This document shows, one piece after another, positions 1-12,758 of a stretch of DNA of 64,000 nucleotides (its first letter is position 1; every line of letters starts with the position of its first letter). Under the pieces are notes generated by a model, which ran no database searches, was not told where the DNA came from, and saw only the letters and a program-made list of their open reading frames with translations. Location of the stretch: NCBI GenBank assembly GCA_029204045.2, contig CM055076.1:18292269-18356268 (forward strand), in the 5' to 3' direction. The stretch comes from Tillandsia leiboldiana. Lineage: Eukaryota > Streptophyta > Magnoliopsida > Poales > Bromeliaceae. The position numbers and the translations under genes were made by a program.

Positions 1-37
<37 letters not shown>

Positions 38-47
38 CCCGGAGTGT

Positions 48-132
<85 letters not shown>
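1..132. repeat. Compound microsatellite (TA)n-(CA)n-(TA)n-(GA)n
   Basis: (TA)n covers 1-34, a short unique spacer follows, then (AC)n at 49-79, (AT)n to 91 and (AG)n at 93-132. The GA tract runs directly into the left terminal repeat of the first foldback element. Confidence 0.97.
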
Positions 133-1520
<1,388 letters not shown>

Positions 1521-1521
1521 T

Positions 1522-1875
1522 AGTCCGGCTACTATGCTATCGATAGCACTAATCTCTTGGTGCTACCAAGTTTTTCGCCGTTAGATCTATCCCTTTGATA
1601 ATTTCCATCCCTTTGATCATTTTCACCCTTTAAATCATACTATTTTCCAACTACCCACTAAATCCTAGGAGTCCACCATCATCCTAATCGCACATCCCTT
1701 TTGCCGTTGGATGAAGGGATGTGCGGTTAGGATGATGGTGGGCTCCTAGGATTTAGTGGGTAGTTGGAAAAATAGTATGATCTAAGAGGTGGAAATGATC
1801 AAAGGGGTAGATCTAACGGGAAAAAACTTGGTAGCACCGAGTACTTGGTGCTATCGATAGGATAGTAGCCAAACT
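1522..1875. mobile_element. Foldback MITE 3, about 355 bp
   Basis: The left end AGTCCGGCTACTATGCTATC is mirrored by the right end (GATAGTAGCC at 1861 then AAACT at 1871). The arms share the internal blocks with AGATCTA, the CCACCATCATCCTAA block and its complement, and a centre near 1700. Short TA runs flank both sides. Confidence 0.83.
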
Positions 1876-1894
1876 CTATATACAACATATATAT

Positions 1895-2124
1895 AGAGTC
1901 TGGCTACTATACTATTAATAACACCAAGTCATTGGTGCTATTAGGTTTTCGGCTCCTGGATGAAGGGATGTGCGGTTAGGATGATGGTGGGCCTCTAGGA
2001 TTTAGTAGGTGGTTGGGGAAATAGTATGATTTAAGGGGTGGAAATGATCAAAGGGGTAGATCTAACGGCGGAAAACTTGGTAGCACCAAAGTGCCTGGTT
2101 CTATCAATAGCATAGTAGCTAGAC

Positions 2125-2125
<1 letters not shown>
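1895..2125. mobile_element. Foldback MITE 4, internally deleted (about 231 bp)
   Basis: The ends are AGAGTCTGGCTACTATACTA and the complementary CATAGTAGCTAGACT at 2111-2125. Only the first 50 bp of the left arm is paired; the remainder is the right half of the family consensus (GGATGAAGGGATGTGCGG through AGATCTAACGGCGG). It is best read as a deletion derivative of the MITE 3 type. Confidence 0.75.
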
Positions 2126-2166
<41 letters not shown>

Positions 2167-2188
2167 CGCGTGCGTGCGTGCGTGTGTG
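2122..2188. repeat. Microsatellite (TA)n then (TG)n with GC-containing units
   Basis: TA units are followed by TG, then TGCG and CGTG variants, up to the start of the TRIM element at 2189. The TRIM appears to have inserted into this GT tract. Confidence 0.95.
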
Positions 2189-2414
2189 TGTAACGACTCG
2201 GCCCACTAGCAACAATAACTCGTTGTGCCCAAACCACCGGCCCAAAATGCTTAAGCCCAGTTATTATTACCAGCGTTTATGGTCTCATATATCCAATCAG
2301 AATTATTTTTTCCATCCAATGTGGGACTATTGTGGTGTTAAAAACTCCTCCCGTTTAGACCCCGACGTCCTCGTCGGGTCTAAACCAGATCACAAACACT
2401 ATTGGGGTGTTACA
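2189..2414 (-). mobile_element. TRIM copy 2, internally deleted
   Basis: Read on the minus strand, the segment starts with a stub of LTR (TGTAACACCCCAATAG), passes a short internal part with GACGAGGACGTC and a purine tract (ACGGGAGGAGT), then gives a complete LTR ending GAGTCGTTACA. It matches the TRIM at 4239-4694, including the AGTCCCACAT and GGGCTTAAGCATTTTGGGC blocks. Both flanks read GTGTG, a possible 5-bp target duplication, although it lies in a GT repeat. The primer-binding site and most of the first LTR are lost. Confidence 0.78.
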
Positions 2415-2572
2415 GTGTGTGTTTAAGTTTTTGCCTATAAACGCGGTGAATCTATACATGTGCCCAGAGGTGCTTTCGTCGTAGCCTAGGGCGTGACACT
2501 TAACATGGTGCAGAGCATGCTCAAAAAGTAAGAACTTGGCAAAGATGTTTTGGATGAGGTGGTGGCTTGCAT
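2415..2572. other. Unassigned non-coding stretch
   Basis: I see no reading frame worth calling and no terminal repeat. A TGTCACG-like motif on the minus strand near 2492 may be the end of another LTR. There is no primer-binding site next to the LTR terminus at 2573, so this is probably not the internal part of that element. Confidence 0.4.
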
Positions 2573-3213
2573 TGTCATGCCCCGGGGTAATCCAGAACCT
2601 GGGCCCGTCAACAAATCCGCTGTGGACGCAGAATTTTTCACGTACATGAAGCGCTACAACCTGCTCGAGTATAAGAGAAGTATACAAAAGAGCAAAAGAA
2701 ATAGAGCTGTAAATTAAAATCATCTCAGACTAAAACTGTATAAATAAAAACATAAGTACATCAACATCTCCCAGAGTATAAATATACAAAACCATCTCTC
2801 AGAAATGTAATATACAATCAGCGGTTAAAGCTAGACCCAAATATACAGTAGTTTGAACATCTAAACTATAAACAAAATAAGTAATACAACCCTGGGTCCA
2901 CCACTAGCTCTCGAGATGGTAGGAGATCTATCTAGCCACGGATCCCCCTCGCCACGATCCGCCGCCGCCGCAATCGTCACGAAGAAAGCTAAACAAAGGA
3001 GGGAAAAAGGGGGGAGCAACAACGGGTGTGAGAACTACTAAAAGCCAGTAGTTCTCAGTGGATATATCATCAAACTCCGACCTACCCACCAAGTCTACTA
3101 AAGGCGAGAAAATGAGAAAGTGGTAAAGAAGAAAAGTAAAGCTGCTGATATGAAAACTACCAATACTATGCCTCCAATGCTATAATGTACAATAACTGGT
3201 GTATGTATGCATA
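2573..3213 (-). mobile_element. Fragment Z: 3' part of a Tekay/Del-type gypsy LTR
   Basis: On the minus strand this segment ends CCCCGGGGCATGACA, the LTR terminus style shared by the gypsy elements in the window. It also contains the paired GAGAACTAC/GTAGTTCTC stem-loop region (about 3029-3096) and a purine-rich stretch. It is interrupted at 3213 by the left end of element A and has no primer-binding site at its terminus, so it is a truncated or solo LTR of a diverged family. Confidence 0.65.
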
Positions 3214-3714
3214 TGTCACGTCCCGGGTTCGAAACTACGACCCAAGCTCGCCAACAGATCCGACACCCATACAGGACGCCCCGCATAGGCGAAGCATCTA
3301 ACCTGCAACAGATAATACTAACAACTATACAGATATCAGAGCGAGGAAAGTAAACTGCTGAAAATAAAATACAACTCCAAATAGTACATGTCAGGTCCTC
3401 ACAATACATAAGTCGCTCAAAATAAAACCCTCAAAAGTAAAATATACAATCCACTGACAGTACTAGAAATCGATTTCCAAAAGGGTACAGCTACTCTTCA
3501 AGAAGGGGCAGAGATCTAGCTCGCGACTCCCTTACCTCGGTCAGTAGAAGCAGCAACAGCAGGGGTAGGAACTGGAGTAGATGCCTCAAGAAAAAGTCAC
3601 CACAGAGGGTGTGAGGACTACATCATACAGTAGTTCTTAGTGGGTACCGTCTCCAAGACTACGGTCTGCCCACTAAGTCTACTAGAGGCATAAGATAAGA
3701 ATGCGATAAAAAGG

Positions 3715-3739
3715 AGGGGGGGGGGGGGGGGGGGGGGGG
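3715..3739. repeat. Poly-G run of 25 bases in the LTR of A
   Basis: This is an uninterrupted run of G on the plus strand. Poly-G runs of variable length also occur in the D and H LTRs. Confidence 0.97.
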
Positions 3740-4238
3740 CGATAAAAAGTTAAAAATAACTCTACAACTATCATGCCTCTATCTATCATGCTCAAAGAAT
3801 GATACAAATGATAAAATGCATCTACTCGATATGCTCAATCAACCCAATCACACTGATTGCCACATAGGGTCCAGTCAAACCTGCGCATACCTACTGCCAC
3901 ACATCCCCACAGGGACGGGATTTACGTAGGGGGTTCCACTCGGACCGCGTCGACAAGTCGAGATAGTAAAGTAATAGGCTCAGCTCCGGAGCGGCACTCG
4001 AGGGGAGCGACCCCGCCGAAGAAGTATCCGCGCATCTCTGTCGAGCTCCATACGGCTCATGCAGGCGATGATCCAAATCCACAATCAATCAGATCGGAAA
4101 CAATAACTCAACCACTAACAATAACAGCCGGAAACACTCGACGGCTTGGGACCACCGTCTACCCGAACGGCTCCCGACTCTAGTACTGATCCAATCTCAG
4201 CTACCAGACTCCACTCGGCCCCCAGGTGTGAGCGCAAC

Positions 4239-4694
4239 TGTGACGCCCCCAATAGTCCCACATCGGATGTGGATGGAATTGTGATTGGGTTTATAAGAGA
4301 TATGGACACTAGTAATAATAACTGGGCTTAAGCATTTTGGGCTATGGTTTGGGCCCAACAAGTTATTATCATTATATTTGGTATCAGAGCCAATAACCAG
4401 CCGGAAGTGTGTGGCGAGTCTCGGTTGAGCCTTGGTCTAGATGACAGGGCTAGCGAGACAAGTCTCACATCGCCTGGTGATCTTGGGCTGCGTGTGTGTG
4501 TTTGGGCTGACGAGGACGTCACGCCTAAACCGGGGGAGTCTGTGACGCCCCCAATAGTCCCACATCGGATGTGGATGGAATTATGATTGGGTTTATAAGA
4601 GATATGGACACTAGTAATAATAACTGGGCTTAAGCATTTTGGGCTGTGGTTTGGGCCCAACAAGTTATTATTGCTAGTGGGCTGGGTCATTACA
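4239..4694 (+). mobile_element. TRIM copy 1, near-complete (456 bp)
   Basis: Two direct terminal repeats start TGTGACGCCCCCAATAGTCC (4239-about 4372 and 4541-4694). The first ends with a TGGTATCAGAGC primer-binding site at 4379-4390, and the second is preceded by a purine tract (CGGGGGAGTC). The internal part is about 168 bp with no coding capacity. The right LTR ends TCATTACA. The flanks GCAAC (left) and ACAAC (right) look like a 5-bp target duplication with one change. The left LTR lacks about 16 bp present near the end of the right one. It is inserted in the LTR of element A. Confidence 0.9.
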
Positions 4695-5386
4695 ACAACA
4701 TGCAACCTACACTATTCCGACCACTCGGCCCACTACCCGGGCGAGGAGAAACTCTAAGTCCAGGGAAACAATAATAAACGGTGCAGGAAGTGCAAACATG
4801 GCAAAAATACCCAAGTTGAGAGTTTTTTAATGTCTGGTCAAATATCATGCAACATATGGCAGGGTGCTGGTCAGAGTTCAACAACTCTAATAATATCATG
4901 AATACATCAATAATAGCACCTATTCTAGCATTCTAAGATCTACAATACTAGAATTAGAAGGAAGTCCGCAGACTTGGAGGAAAATCCAACCCACCTCGAA
5001 CACGCTGATCCGGAGTCCGATCTGGTTGAAACTGGACGTGTGCGTTCCTTAGGCTCCCACGGTTCCAACGAACCAAGAAACTCCAAATAACTCCTCACAG
5101 ATAGCCGGCAATGGCCAAAACAACACGCGCTACCCAAATAAAAAACAACAAGCACCAACTGTCACAACCCTTCCAAAACAGGAAATAAACACATTTGATA
5201 TACCTCCAAAAAATCCAAGGAAGGGCACGGACGTGTTCCTCTTGAAGTCTAGATGGCGATCGAGACCTTAAACATCCAATTCCACCAACAAACGGTCGAG
5301 AAAATGCAAGAATACTCTCCGCTGTCCAGAAAATGCTACAGTAAAAAGGGGCTCCAAAGAAATTCAAATGGCTGAACAAAGGAGCC

Positions 5387-5394
5387 AATTTATA
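5387..5394 (-). promoter_or_regulatory. TATA box of element A LTR
   Basis: The minus strand reads TATAAATT downstream of several CACGTG/ATTGG modules, the same order as in the C and D LTRs. Confidence 0.6.
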
Positions 5395-5966
5395 GAAAAA
5401 AATCCAAAAAGTCCCAATTTGGATCAAAGGCCAGGTTTCGAGCGCCCGGATTCGCACAGTGGGCGCCTGGACACGTGGCAAGCATCCGCGCAACGCCCAA
5501 AACCTGGCCTGTGATTGGCAAGCATCCGCGCAATCGCGCCACACGTCCCGCGTTCGACCGGTGGTTGGCGCCGGCCAATTGGAGTGCCCCACGTGGACAA
5601 GCGCGGTCCATGGCGGGGTGCACGCGGCGCTGATTGTGCCTGGTCTCCCGCGCCCGCCGCCCGGCCAACCGCGCTGCGCCACGTGTCCCGCCCGCGGTTT
5701 CGCTGGTCCCGATGCACGCGCAAGTGGGCTTTGAGCTGTCCCGCTTCCAAAATGAGCCTACTAGCCCATTTAGCCTGAAAATAGCTATTTTTCACTATTT
5801 CCGCGCGCTGAGTCCATTTTTGGCATTCGTTTGACGCGCAACACACTTGGTACACAAAAAATAAGTGTTTTCTCACCGCCGACCACACAATCAAGTCACA
5901 CAGAAAATCGGGACTCCACACCCTCCCCCACTAAAAAAAGGTTTCATCCACGAAACTAAACATATC

Positions 5967-8900
5967 TCAACCAGCTGTCTCGAACAAGTAGGGATAGGTG
6001 TCCATCATCACCGTCTCTAGCTCCCAAGTAGCCTCTCGCTCCTCGTGATTACTCCACAACACTTTCACGTACGGTATAGCCCGGTTGCGTAATTCTCTCA
6101 CCACACGAGCCAGAATCTGCAACGGGCGCCCCTCGTACCCAAGGTCCTCACTGATCTCAAGTGGAGTGAAGTCAATCACGTGCGAAGGGTCAAAAACATA
6201 TCTCCTCAGAGCCGAGACGTGGAAAACATCATGAACTCCTGCCAATCACGGAGGAAGAACAACTATCTCAAGTACCTCAAAGGGTCTAATAAATTGGGGG
6301 CTGAGCTTCCGACGAACTCTAAATCTCCGGACCCCCTTCGAAGGCGAGACTTTCAAGAAAACATGATCTCCAACCTGAAACTCTAAGTCTCGCCGTCAAG
6401 TATCAGCGTAGCTCCTCTGTCGACTCTGGGTGATCTCAAGATGCTGCCGTAGTAATTTGACCTTTTCCTCTACCTCTTGCAGGATATCTGGTCCCAAAGT
6501 CCTCCTCTCACCCACGTCACTCCAATATAGGGGCGACCGACACCTGCGTCCATACAATGCCTCAAACGGAGCCATCTGTATGCTCTCTTGATAGCTGTTG
6601 TTGTACGCAAACTCAACTAATCCTAGGTGTCGATACCACCCTCCTCCAAAATCTAGGACGCACGCTCTCAACATATCCTCAAGGGTCTGTATCGTGCGCT
6701 CAGACTGTCCATCGGTTTGTGAGTGGAATGTTATGCTAAACCGGAGTTGTGTCCCCAAGGCCGTCTGTAAACTCCTCCAGAAGTGCGAGACGAATCTTGG
6801 GTCTCTATCTAATACGATCGAGGCGGACACTCCATGTAACTGCACCACCTCGTCAAGGTACACCTGTGCGAGTCGCTCCAATGGCCAGGTCATTTGTACC
6901 GGTAGAAAGTGTGCAGACTTGGTGAGTCTATCCAAGACTACATACCCCGTCTGCTCCACTCTGTGCCCTCGACAGTCCCACGACGAAATCCATGGTGATA
7001 TGATCCCATTTCCACTCAGGGATTGGGAGACTCTGTAACTTGCCAGCTGGTACACAATGTTCAACCTTTACTTGCTGACAAGTTAAACAGTGAGCCACGA
7101 ACCTTCCAATGTCCCTCTTCATACCACTCCACCAACAATGTGCCTTGAGGTCCTTATACATCTTAGTCCCACCAAGATGGATGGTATGAGGTGTATAATG
7201 GGCCTCTCTCAAGATCTGCTCTCTAATCTTTGAATCCATAGGGACACAAGCTCGGTCCCTGTACTGCAGTACTTCCGAAGCATCCATTGAAAAATCCCCT
7301 ATCTGATTAGTCTGGATCTGCTCTCGAATCCTCGTCAAGTGGGGGTCCTCACTCTGTCCCTCTATAATCCTGTCCAACAGAGTGGGTTGCATGACCAAAG
7401 ACATCAGTCTGGCAGAGACCCCAGGGGACACGACCTCAATCTCCAACCGCCTCATCTGCTCAACAAGTGGCGCCTGCTAGGTAATCATCAAGCTCAGACT
7501 CTGCACTGTCCTCCTACTCAAAGCATCTGCCACAACATTCGCCTTGCCGGGGTGATACTAGATGCTCACATCATAATCCTTCAGTAACTCCAACCACCGG
7601 CACTGCCTCAGGTTCAGCTCCTTCTGAGTGAACAGATACTTCAAGCTTTTATGGTCGGTGAATATCTCGCATTGCTCTCCATACAGATAATGCCGCCAGA
7701 GCTTCAAAGCGAAGACTACAGCTGCCAACTCCAAATCATGTGTAGGGTAATTTTTCTCGTAATCCTTCAATTGTCGTGAAGCATAAGCAATTACCCTACC
7801 ATGTTGCATCAGTACACAACCCAGACCGCTGTAAGAGGCGTCGCTATAGATCACAAATCCCTCTCCCATGACCGGAAGAGCAAAGATCGGAGCTGTCATC
7901 AATCTCTGCTTCAACTCCTCGAAACTACTCTCACAGGTATCACTCCAAATGAACCTGATCCCTTTCCTGGTCAGATGAGCAAGGGGAGTGGAAAGCTTCG
8001 CAAAGCCCTCCACAAATCGACGATAATAATCCGCTAGACCCAGGAAACTCCTCACCTCAGTGATAGTCGTCGGTCTCGGCCAATCTCGAATAGTATCCAC
8101 CTTGACCGGATCTACTGCCACTCTTGTAGCTGAAACTATGTGGCCCAAGAAGGTGACCTCCCGAAGCTAGAACTCACACTTCTTAAGCTTGGCGTATAGC
8201 TTCATCTCTCGCAGAAGATGCAGCACTATCCTCAAGTGCTCCTCATGCTCCATATCGCTTCGGGAGTAAACCAAGATGTCGTTGATGAAGACCACCACAA
8301 ACCTATCCAAGTATGGCTGGAACACACGGTTCATCAGATCCATAAATACGGCAGGGGCATTAGTCAAACCAAAAGGCATCACCGTGAACTTGTAATGCCC
8401 GTACCGTGTCCTAAACGTCGTCTTGGAGATGTTCTCGACCCTCACCCTCAGCGGGTGGTAACCGGACTGTAGGTCTACCCTGGAGAACACGCTGCCTCCC
8501 TGTAGCTGATCGAAGAGGTCGTCGATGCGCGACAGGGGATACTTATTCTTGATGGTCACTTTGTTCAACTCCATATAATCAACACAAAGTCACAGTGACC
8601 CATCTTTCTTCTTCACGAACAACACCGGTCCTCTGTCCATCAAATCCTGTAATTGCGCCTTCAGCTCCCTCAGCTCTACAGGTGCCATCCTATAAGGTGC
8701 CTTCGAGACTGGCGCGGTTTCCGGAACCACGTCACGAACTCAATCTCTCAATCCGGCGGCATCGAAGTCAGCTCAGGGGGAAACACATCCGGGAACTCGC
8801 GGACAAGAGGGATATCCTCGAGTCCCGGTGCTGTCGTAGGCACCTCTACAATAGTCGCCAAGAAAGTGATGCAACCTCTACTCATCATCTGCCTGGCCCT

Positions 8901-9536
8901 CGCCGAAGAGATCATCGCTGCGAATAGCGTACTCTGACAGCCTCCATAAACAAACTCCTTCTGTCCGGGCTCTTGGAAAGTCACGGTCCTCTCTCTGTAA
9001 TCTATGGTAGCATAATATCTCGACAACCAATCCATGACAAGAACAACATCAAAATTCTGGAGCTGCCGCAAGATAAGCAAGTCTGCCGGCATGATCCAAG
9101 ATCCCAACTGTACTGGACAAGCTCTACGGCGCTCCTCTACATGTATGATATGATATGGAATCTGGACCTCTAATGCATGTGGCAATGATCCTATCTCTAA
9201 TCCATGAAGAGATTCAAATACACTACTAATAAAAGAGTGAGAAGCGCTAGTATCAAAAAGAGCCCTAGCACGGGTAGCAAAAATCAGAATAATACCTTCG
9301 ACAACATGGTCTGCCGTCGTAGCATCCTCTACCTATGCTGCATACACTCGCCCACTCGGCGCCGGCGGCCGTCGCTCCCGCTGTCTCGATGAAGAAGCTC
9401 GATCAGGCATACCGTAAGTCGAAGAAGGTGCATCCATCTTCAGTGGTGTAGGGGGAGTCGAAGCTGTCGATAGTGTCGGGGGTCCTGCTCGGGGGCATGC
9501 AGACTGAAAGTGTCCGGTCTAACCACAATGGTAGCA
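5967..9536 (-). pseudogene. Element A gag-pol remnant (zinc knuckle, PR, RT, RNase H, IN, chromodomain)
   Basis: The frame starts abruptly in a CCHC zinc knuckle (9492-9536, one internal stop) and continues to a protease DTSA motif near 9250. RT follows (8570-7900), with the usual FIDD box read as FIND at about 8275-8290, so a catalytic aspartate is lost. RNase H spans about 7900-7560, the HHCC and DDE integrase about 7250-6500, and a C-terminal chromodomain with the EREATWELE block ends at 5970. There are several stops, for example at about 8168 where a tryptophan codon became TAG. At least two frameshifts occur, near 8730 and 6930-6990. The chromodomain is known in chromoviruses to steer integration to heterochromatin. 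This copy cannot make a working polyprotein. Confidence 0.92.
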
Positions 9537-9538
9537 CC

Positions 9539-9955
9539 TGTTAAGGATTTTGTATTGGCGTATTTCGTGAAGTTAGTTGAGTCTTGAAGATTGAAGATGA
9601 AGACTTGAAGAACTTTGACATCAATCTCAAGGAGAATGAATCCATAATATTCATGTACGTTTAATTAAATATTTTTGGTGATTTGAATTCATTGTTATAG
9701 ATTAGAAACACTTGGAATATTTTCTATGGCTTAAAAATAAAAAACTGAATATTTTGAGTGTTCAGGATCCGGACCAGATAGATCCAGTCCGGACCCCGAA
9801 CTTGGTTTGGTTCATGCGAATTTCCAGTCTGGATCAACTTGGTTTTAGTCCGGATCCCGAACATTATTTTTCTTATGTCGCATGAATCAGTCGAGATCAG
9901 ACCTAATTTAGTCCGGACCCCGAACTACTATTTTTGGAATTTTAACGACAGTCCG
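9539..9955 (+). repeat. Element B 5' LTR, first part (U3)
   Basis: It begins TGTTAAGGATTTTGTATTGG, similar to the start of the F LTR read on its own strand. It contains several copies of a GGATCCGGACC or TCCGGACCCCGAAC motif at about 9765-9930, the B version of the F palindromes. It ends with GTCCG, the target duplication of element C. Confidence 0.85.
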
Positions 9956-11056
9956 TGTGGTGTCCTTGAGCCCCGTGTGACTTGACTGGGTGGTCGGTGG
10001 TGAGAAACACCTATTTTTGGTGTATCGAGTGCGTTGTGCGTCAAACAGACGTCAAAAATGGACTTAGCGCGCGAAAACGGTCAAAATCGACTATTTCCGG
10101 GCTAAATAGGCCTACTGGGCCCAATTTGGTAGCAGGCCGGTCCACGGCCTAGGCGCGTGCACCGGGACCAGCGAGCGCGCGCGGTGCCACATGGCGCCTT
10201 CTGATTGGCCGGGCCGTAGCCATCGCACCATGATTAGCGGGGCGGCGCCACGTGGTAGCACGCTATTGGCGGGGCGGCGGGCGCGGAAGACCCAGCGCGT
10301 CTCGCGGCGTGTGCACCCCGCGTGCTCCCTGCTGCCACATGGCGCGCGGCGATTGGCGGGCACCAGCTGTCGCTCGTGCGCGGGGCACGCGGAGCGTGGG
10401 CACGGGACACGTGGAGCGATCCGGGCGTTTCGGGCATTTCGGGCGCTGCGTGCTGGCGCTGCGTGCTGGCGCTGCAGATGGCCGCCACGTGCTTTCGGTC
10501 GCGCACTGTTACTTTCGGGTGCCCAAAAGTTGGGTCCGAATCCGAATTTCCTTTTTTTTGGATTCCGGCTATAAATAGCCCCTCTTGGGCTTCTTTTGAG
10601 GGATTTTTGAACTTGTTCTTGAGGCCTCCTTCGACAGGGATCTTCCTTAACGACTCACCTTCGACATTTGGCATCCTGGCGGATTTTTAGACGCCGCTTC
10701 ATATTTTTTCTCTCCGGCTTCGCGAGCTTCGACGCTTCTTCGATACCGATCTTTTCCGTCGACGCTTCGTCCGCGGGCTCCCCCGAGCTGAGTTCTTGGA
10801 GTTTTTCGCCAATTTTTGCGGCGAAGTTTCTATGAGAGGTAGGCCTTCGGTTTTCGTGTTTATATTTTGGGAGTTGGATTTTGTATATGTGACAGATGTT
10901 TAGTTTATCTTTAGCTACTTTTTTTTACTGCTCTGATACATGTTTAGCTATACATCTGATTTTGCAGGTTAGATGCTTCGCCTATGCGGGGCTTCCCGTA
11001 TGGATGGCGGATCTGTTGGCGAGCCCGGGTCACTGTTTTGACCTCGGTGCGTGACA
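9956..11056 (+). repeat. Element C 5' LTR, carrying a 1.4-kb internal deletion
   Basis: It begins TGTGGTGTCCTTGAGC and ends GTGCGTGACA. It aligns with the 3' LTR from the start through the GAGAGGTAGGCCTTCG block at about 10840, then jumps to the block starting TATTTTGGGAGTTGGATTTT, which in the 3' LTR is at about 31018. The missing part holds the paired stem-loops. The promoter part (G-box/CCAAT modules, TATA box) remains. Confidence 0.9.
10570..10577 (+). promoter_or_regulatory. TATA box, element C 5' LTR
   Basis: TATAAATA follows the CACGTG/ATTGG modules at about 10185-10500 and is conserved in the 3' LTR at 29241-29248. Confidence 0.7.
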
Positions 11057-11064
11057 GATTAGAG

Positions 11065-11076
11065 TGGTATCAGAGC
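11065..11076 (+). other. Primer-binding site of element C
   Basis: TGGTATCAGAGC lies 8 bp after the LTR end. It is complementary to the 3' end of plant initiator tRNA-Met, the usual primer for these families. Confidence 0.88.
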
Positions 11077-11353
11077 CTAGGTCGTAGGTCATTGAGGACT
11101 TAGTAACCCTAGGCCTTGGTTGGACAGTAGGATGACTGTCGCGAGAGACGTGACTTTAGCGAGAGTCCTGATTGAGTTGTAACTTCCCCCAGAGGATTGA
11201 GGTGAGTGATTTTGCATGTTTATTCTCTTAAAGTGGTTATGTTGGTTGTAGACAACATAACGCTTTAGAAGGGGTAACATGTTTTAGACTTTCGCTTGAT
11301 CGGGTTGAGTGTTCGTTGTGTTCTGACGTCTAGTTTTGTTGCAGGTATCTACG

Positions 11354-12758
11354 ATGCCTCCGAGACGTCGTGTAGTGACGAGGGCTCATCCTATTTCTGA
11401 TGAGGAGCCCGAGCAGCAGGAGGCAGAGCAGTAAGAGCAGAACGAGACCCACGAGTTGTGGGCCCAGATGGCTCAGATGTCTGAGGCGTTGCGACACCAG
11501 GAGGAGAACATGGAGCGCATGATGCGCATGTTCGAGTAGAGAGTTTCCCCTACAGTACTACCAGCGGCATCTCTAGCTGCGGCATCGCAGATTTCGGTTC
11601 CGATGGCACCGTTGATAGAGGAGGAGCAGCGGGATCTGACTGACCGGTTGACTCGATTTTGTCAGCTTCATCCCTCACAGTTCTCGGGACAGAGTTCGGA
11701 GTCTTGGGAGGCGGAGAACTGGATAGCGGCTATGGAGAAGCTATTCGAGAACTTCTTCGTGGAGGAGAAGTATCAGGTGCATTTGGCTACTCACTTTCTG
11801 GAGAAGGACGCCGAGATTTGGTGGCGTCGAGTTCGTCCGGTTGGACCCCCGGGAGTTCAGTTGTTGACCTGGGTTGAGTTTCGTACTTTGCTGCTCGGGA
11901 CCTTTTTCCCAAACAGTATCAAGCAGAAACTAGAGGGAGACTTGAGACACTTGCAGCAGGGGAGTCGGCCACTACAGGAGTATGTTCGTGAGTTTATGCG
12001 GTTGTTGAGCTGTGTACCCCATGTTGCACGGGATGATGCCCAGCGGGTGGACTTGTTTGAGAAGGGACTGCATCGGGACATCTATCAGTTTGTGCATTCC
12101 CAGCGATTGTCGACTCTAGATGCAGTGGTTAATCACACCCTGTGGGTTGAGCGGGGATCAGTGGTACTGACCGAGAGGGACAGAGTGCCAGGGACCAGCT
12201 CTGGAGAGAAGCGCCTAGCGTCGTTTGATGTGGGACAGTCCAACAGATCGGGACCCCCGAGACCGCCACGATTTCGGTCTCAAGGCCATGGGCCTCAGAG
12301 GGGACGGAGGTCAGGAGGTTATCGACCACCAAAGCACCAGCAGCAGTAGCAGCATCAGAAGCGTCCGGATAGATGTGTAATTTGCGGCGGACCTCATACA
12401 CCCCAGCAGTGTGACCAGCGTCAGGGCCGATGTTATCACTGCGGACAAACAGAGCACTACTCGTCATCTTGCCTGAGGGCCGGACTGCCAGCTACATCAT
12501 CAGCATCGACCCCTCCCACGCCTTTGCAGGTTGCAGGAGCCTCGCAGAGTTATGGCCAGGCAGATCGGGCTACCTCATCGTGACAGCCGGACAGGCGACC
12601 ACCTCCGAGCGGGCGAGGGTACGCCGCTCAGATGGGGGACTCTTCAGCAGCCGACCAGGTGGTGGCAGGTATTGTTCTGATCTCCTCTACTCGCACTAGA
12701 GCATTATTCGATACTGAAGCATCTCATTCATTCATCAGTGGAGCATTTGCATCATTGC
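11354..12758 (+). pseudogene. Element C gag and start of protease, with nonsense codons
   Basis: The frame starts ATGCCTCCGAGACG and remains in one phase through the capsid-like domain (about 11600-12150, with the ENWIAAMEKLF and WWRRV motifs), a CCHC zinc knuckle (about 12432-12475) and a protease motif read as DTEA instead of DTGA near 12710. Stops interrupt it at about 11432, 11537, 12347 and 12581; most look like CAG to TAG or CGA to TGA changes. It is cut at 12758 by element D, and the region from protease to mid-RT is absent from C. Confidence 0.9.

Larger units (their letters stand above)
3214..5920 (-). repeat. Element A 3' LTR (2.7 kb including a nested TRIM)
   Basis: On the minus strand the LTR begins TGTGGAGTCCCGATTTTC directly after the purine tract and ends GGGACGTGACA. 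It carries a TATAAATT box at 5387-5394, G-box/CCAAT modules upstream at about 5470-5690, a poly-G run on the plus strand at 3715-3739, the conserved paired stem-loops at 3611-3684 and the U5 hairpin at 3261-3291. Without the TRIM and its target duplication it is about 2.25 kb. Confidence 0.88.
3214..9538 (-). mobile_element. Element A: Ty3/gypsy Tekay-type chromovirus, degenerate, 5' part outside the window
   Basis: Minus-strand order is a gag zinc knuckle (truncated at 9538), protease, RT, RNase H, integrase, chromodomain, polypurine tract (5921-5935) and 3' LTR (3214-5920). The insertion of copia element B at 9539 removes the rest of gag and the 5' LTR from view. Those parts should lie beyond the window, after the rest of B. 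The protein sequence is close to element C, so A and C belong to one family. The left flanking pentamer is GCATA. Confidence 0.9.

Noticed and set aside
2415..3213. A plant host gene in the left flank
   Set aside because: Frames here are short, lack domains, and overlap the LTR terminus at 2573 and LTR motifs shared with A.
11060..11080. Possible tRNA gene fragments at the TGGTATCAGAGC sites
   Set aside because: Only 12 bases match the tRNA 3' end, always next to an LTR end. These are primer-binding sites.
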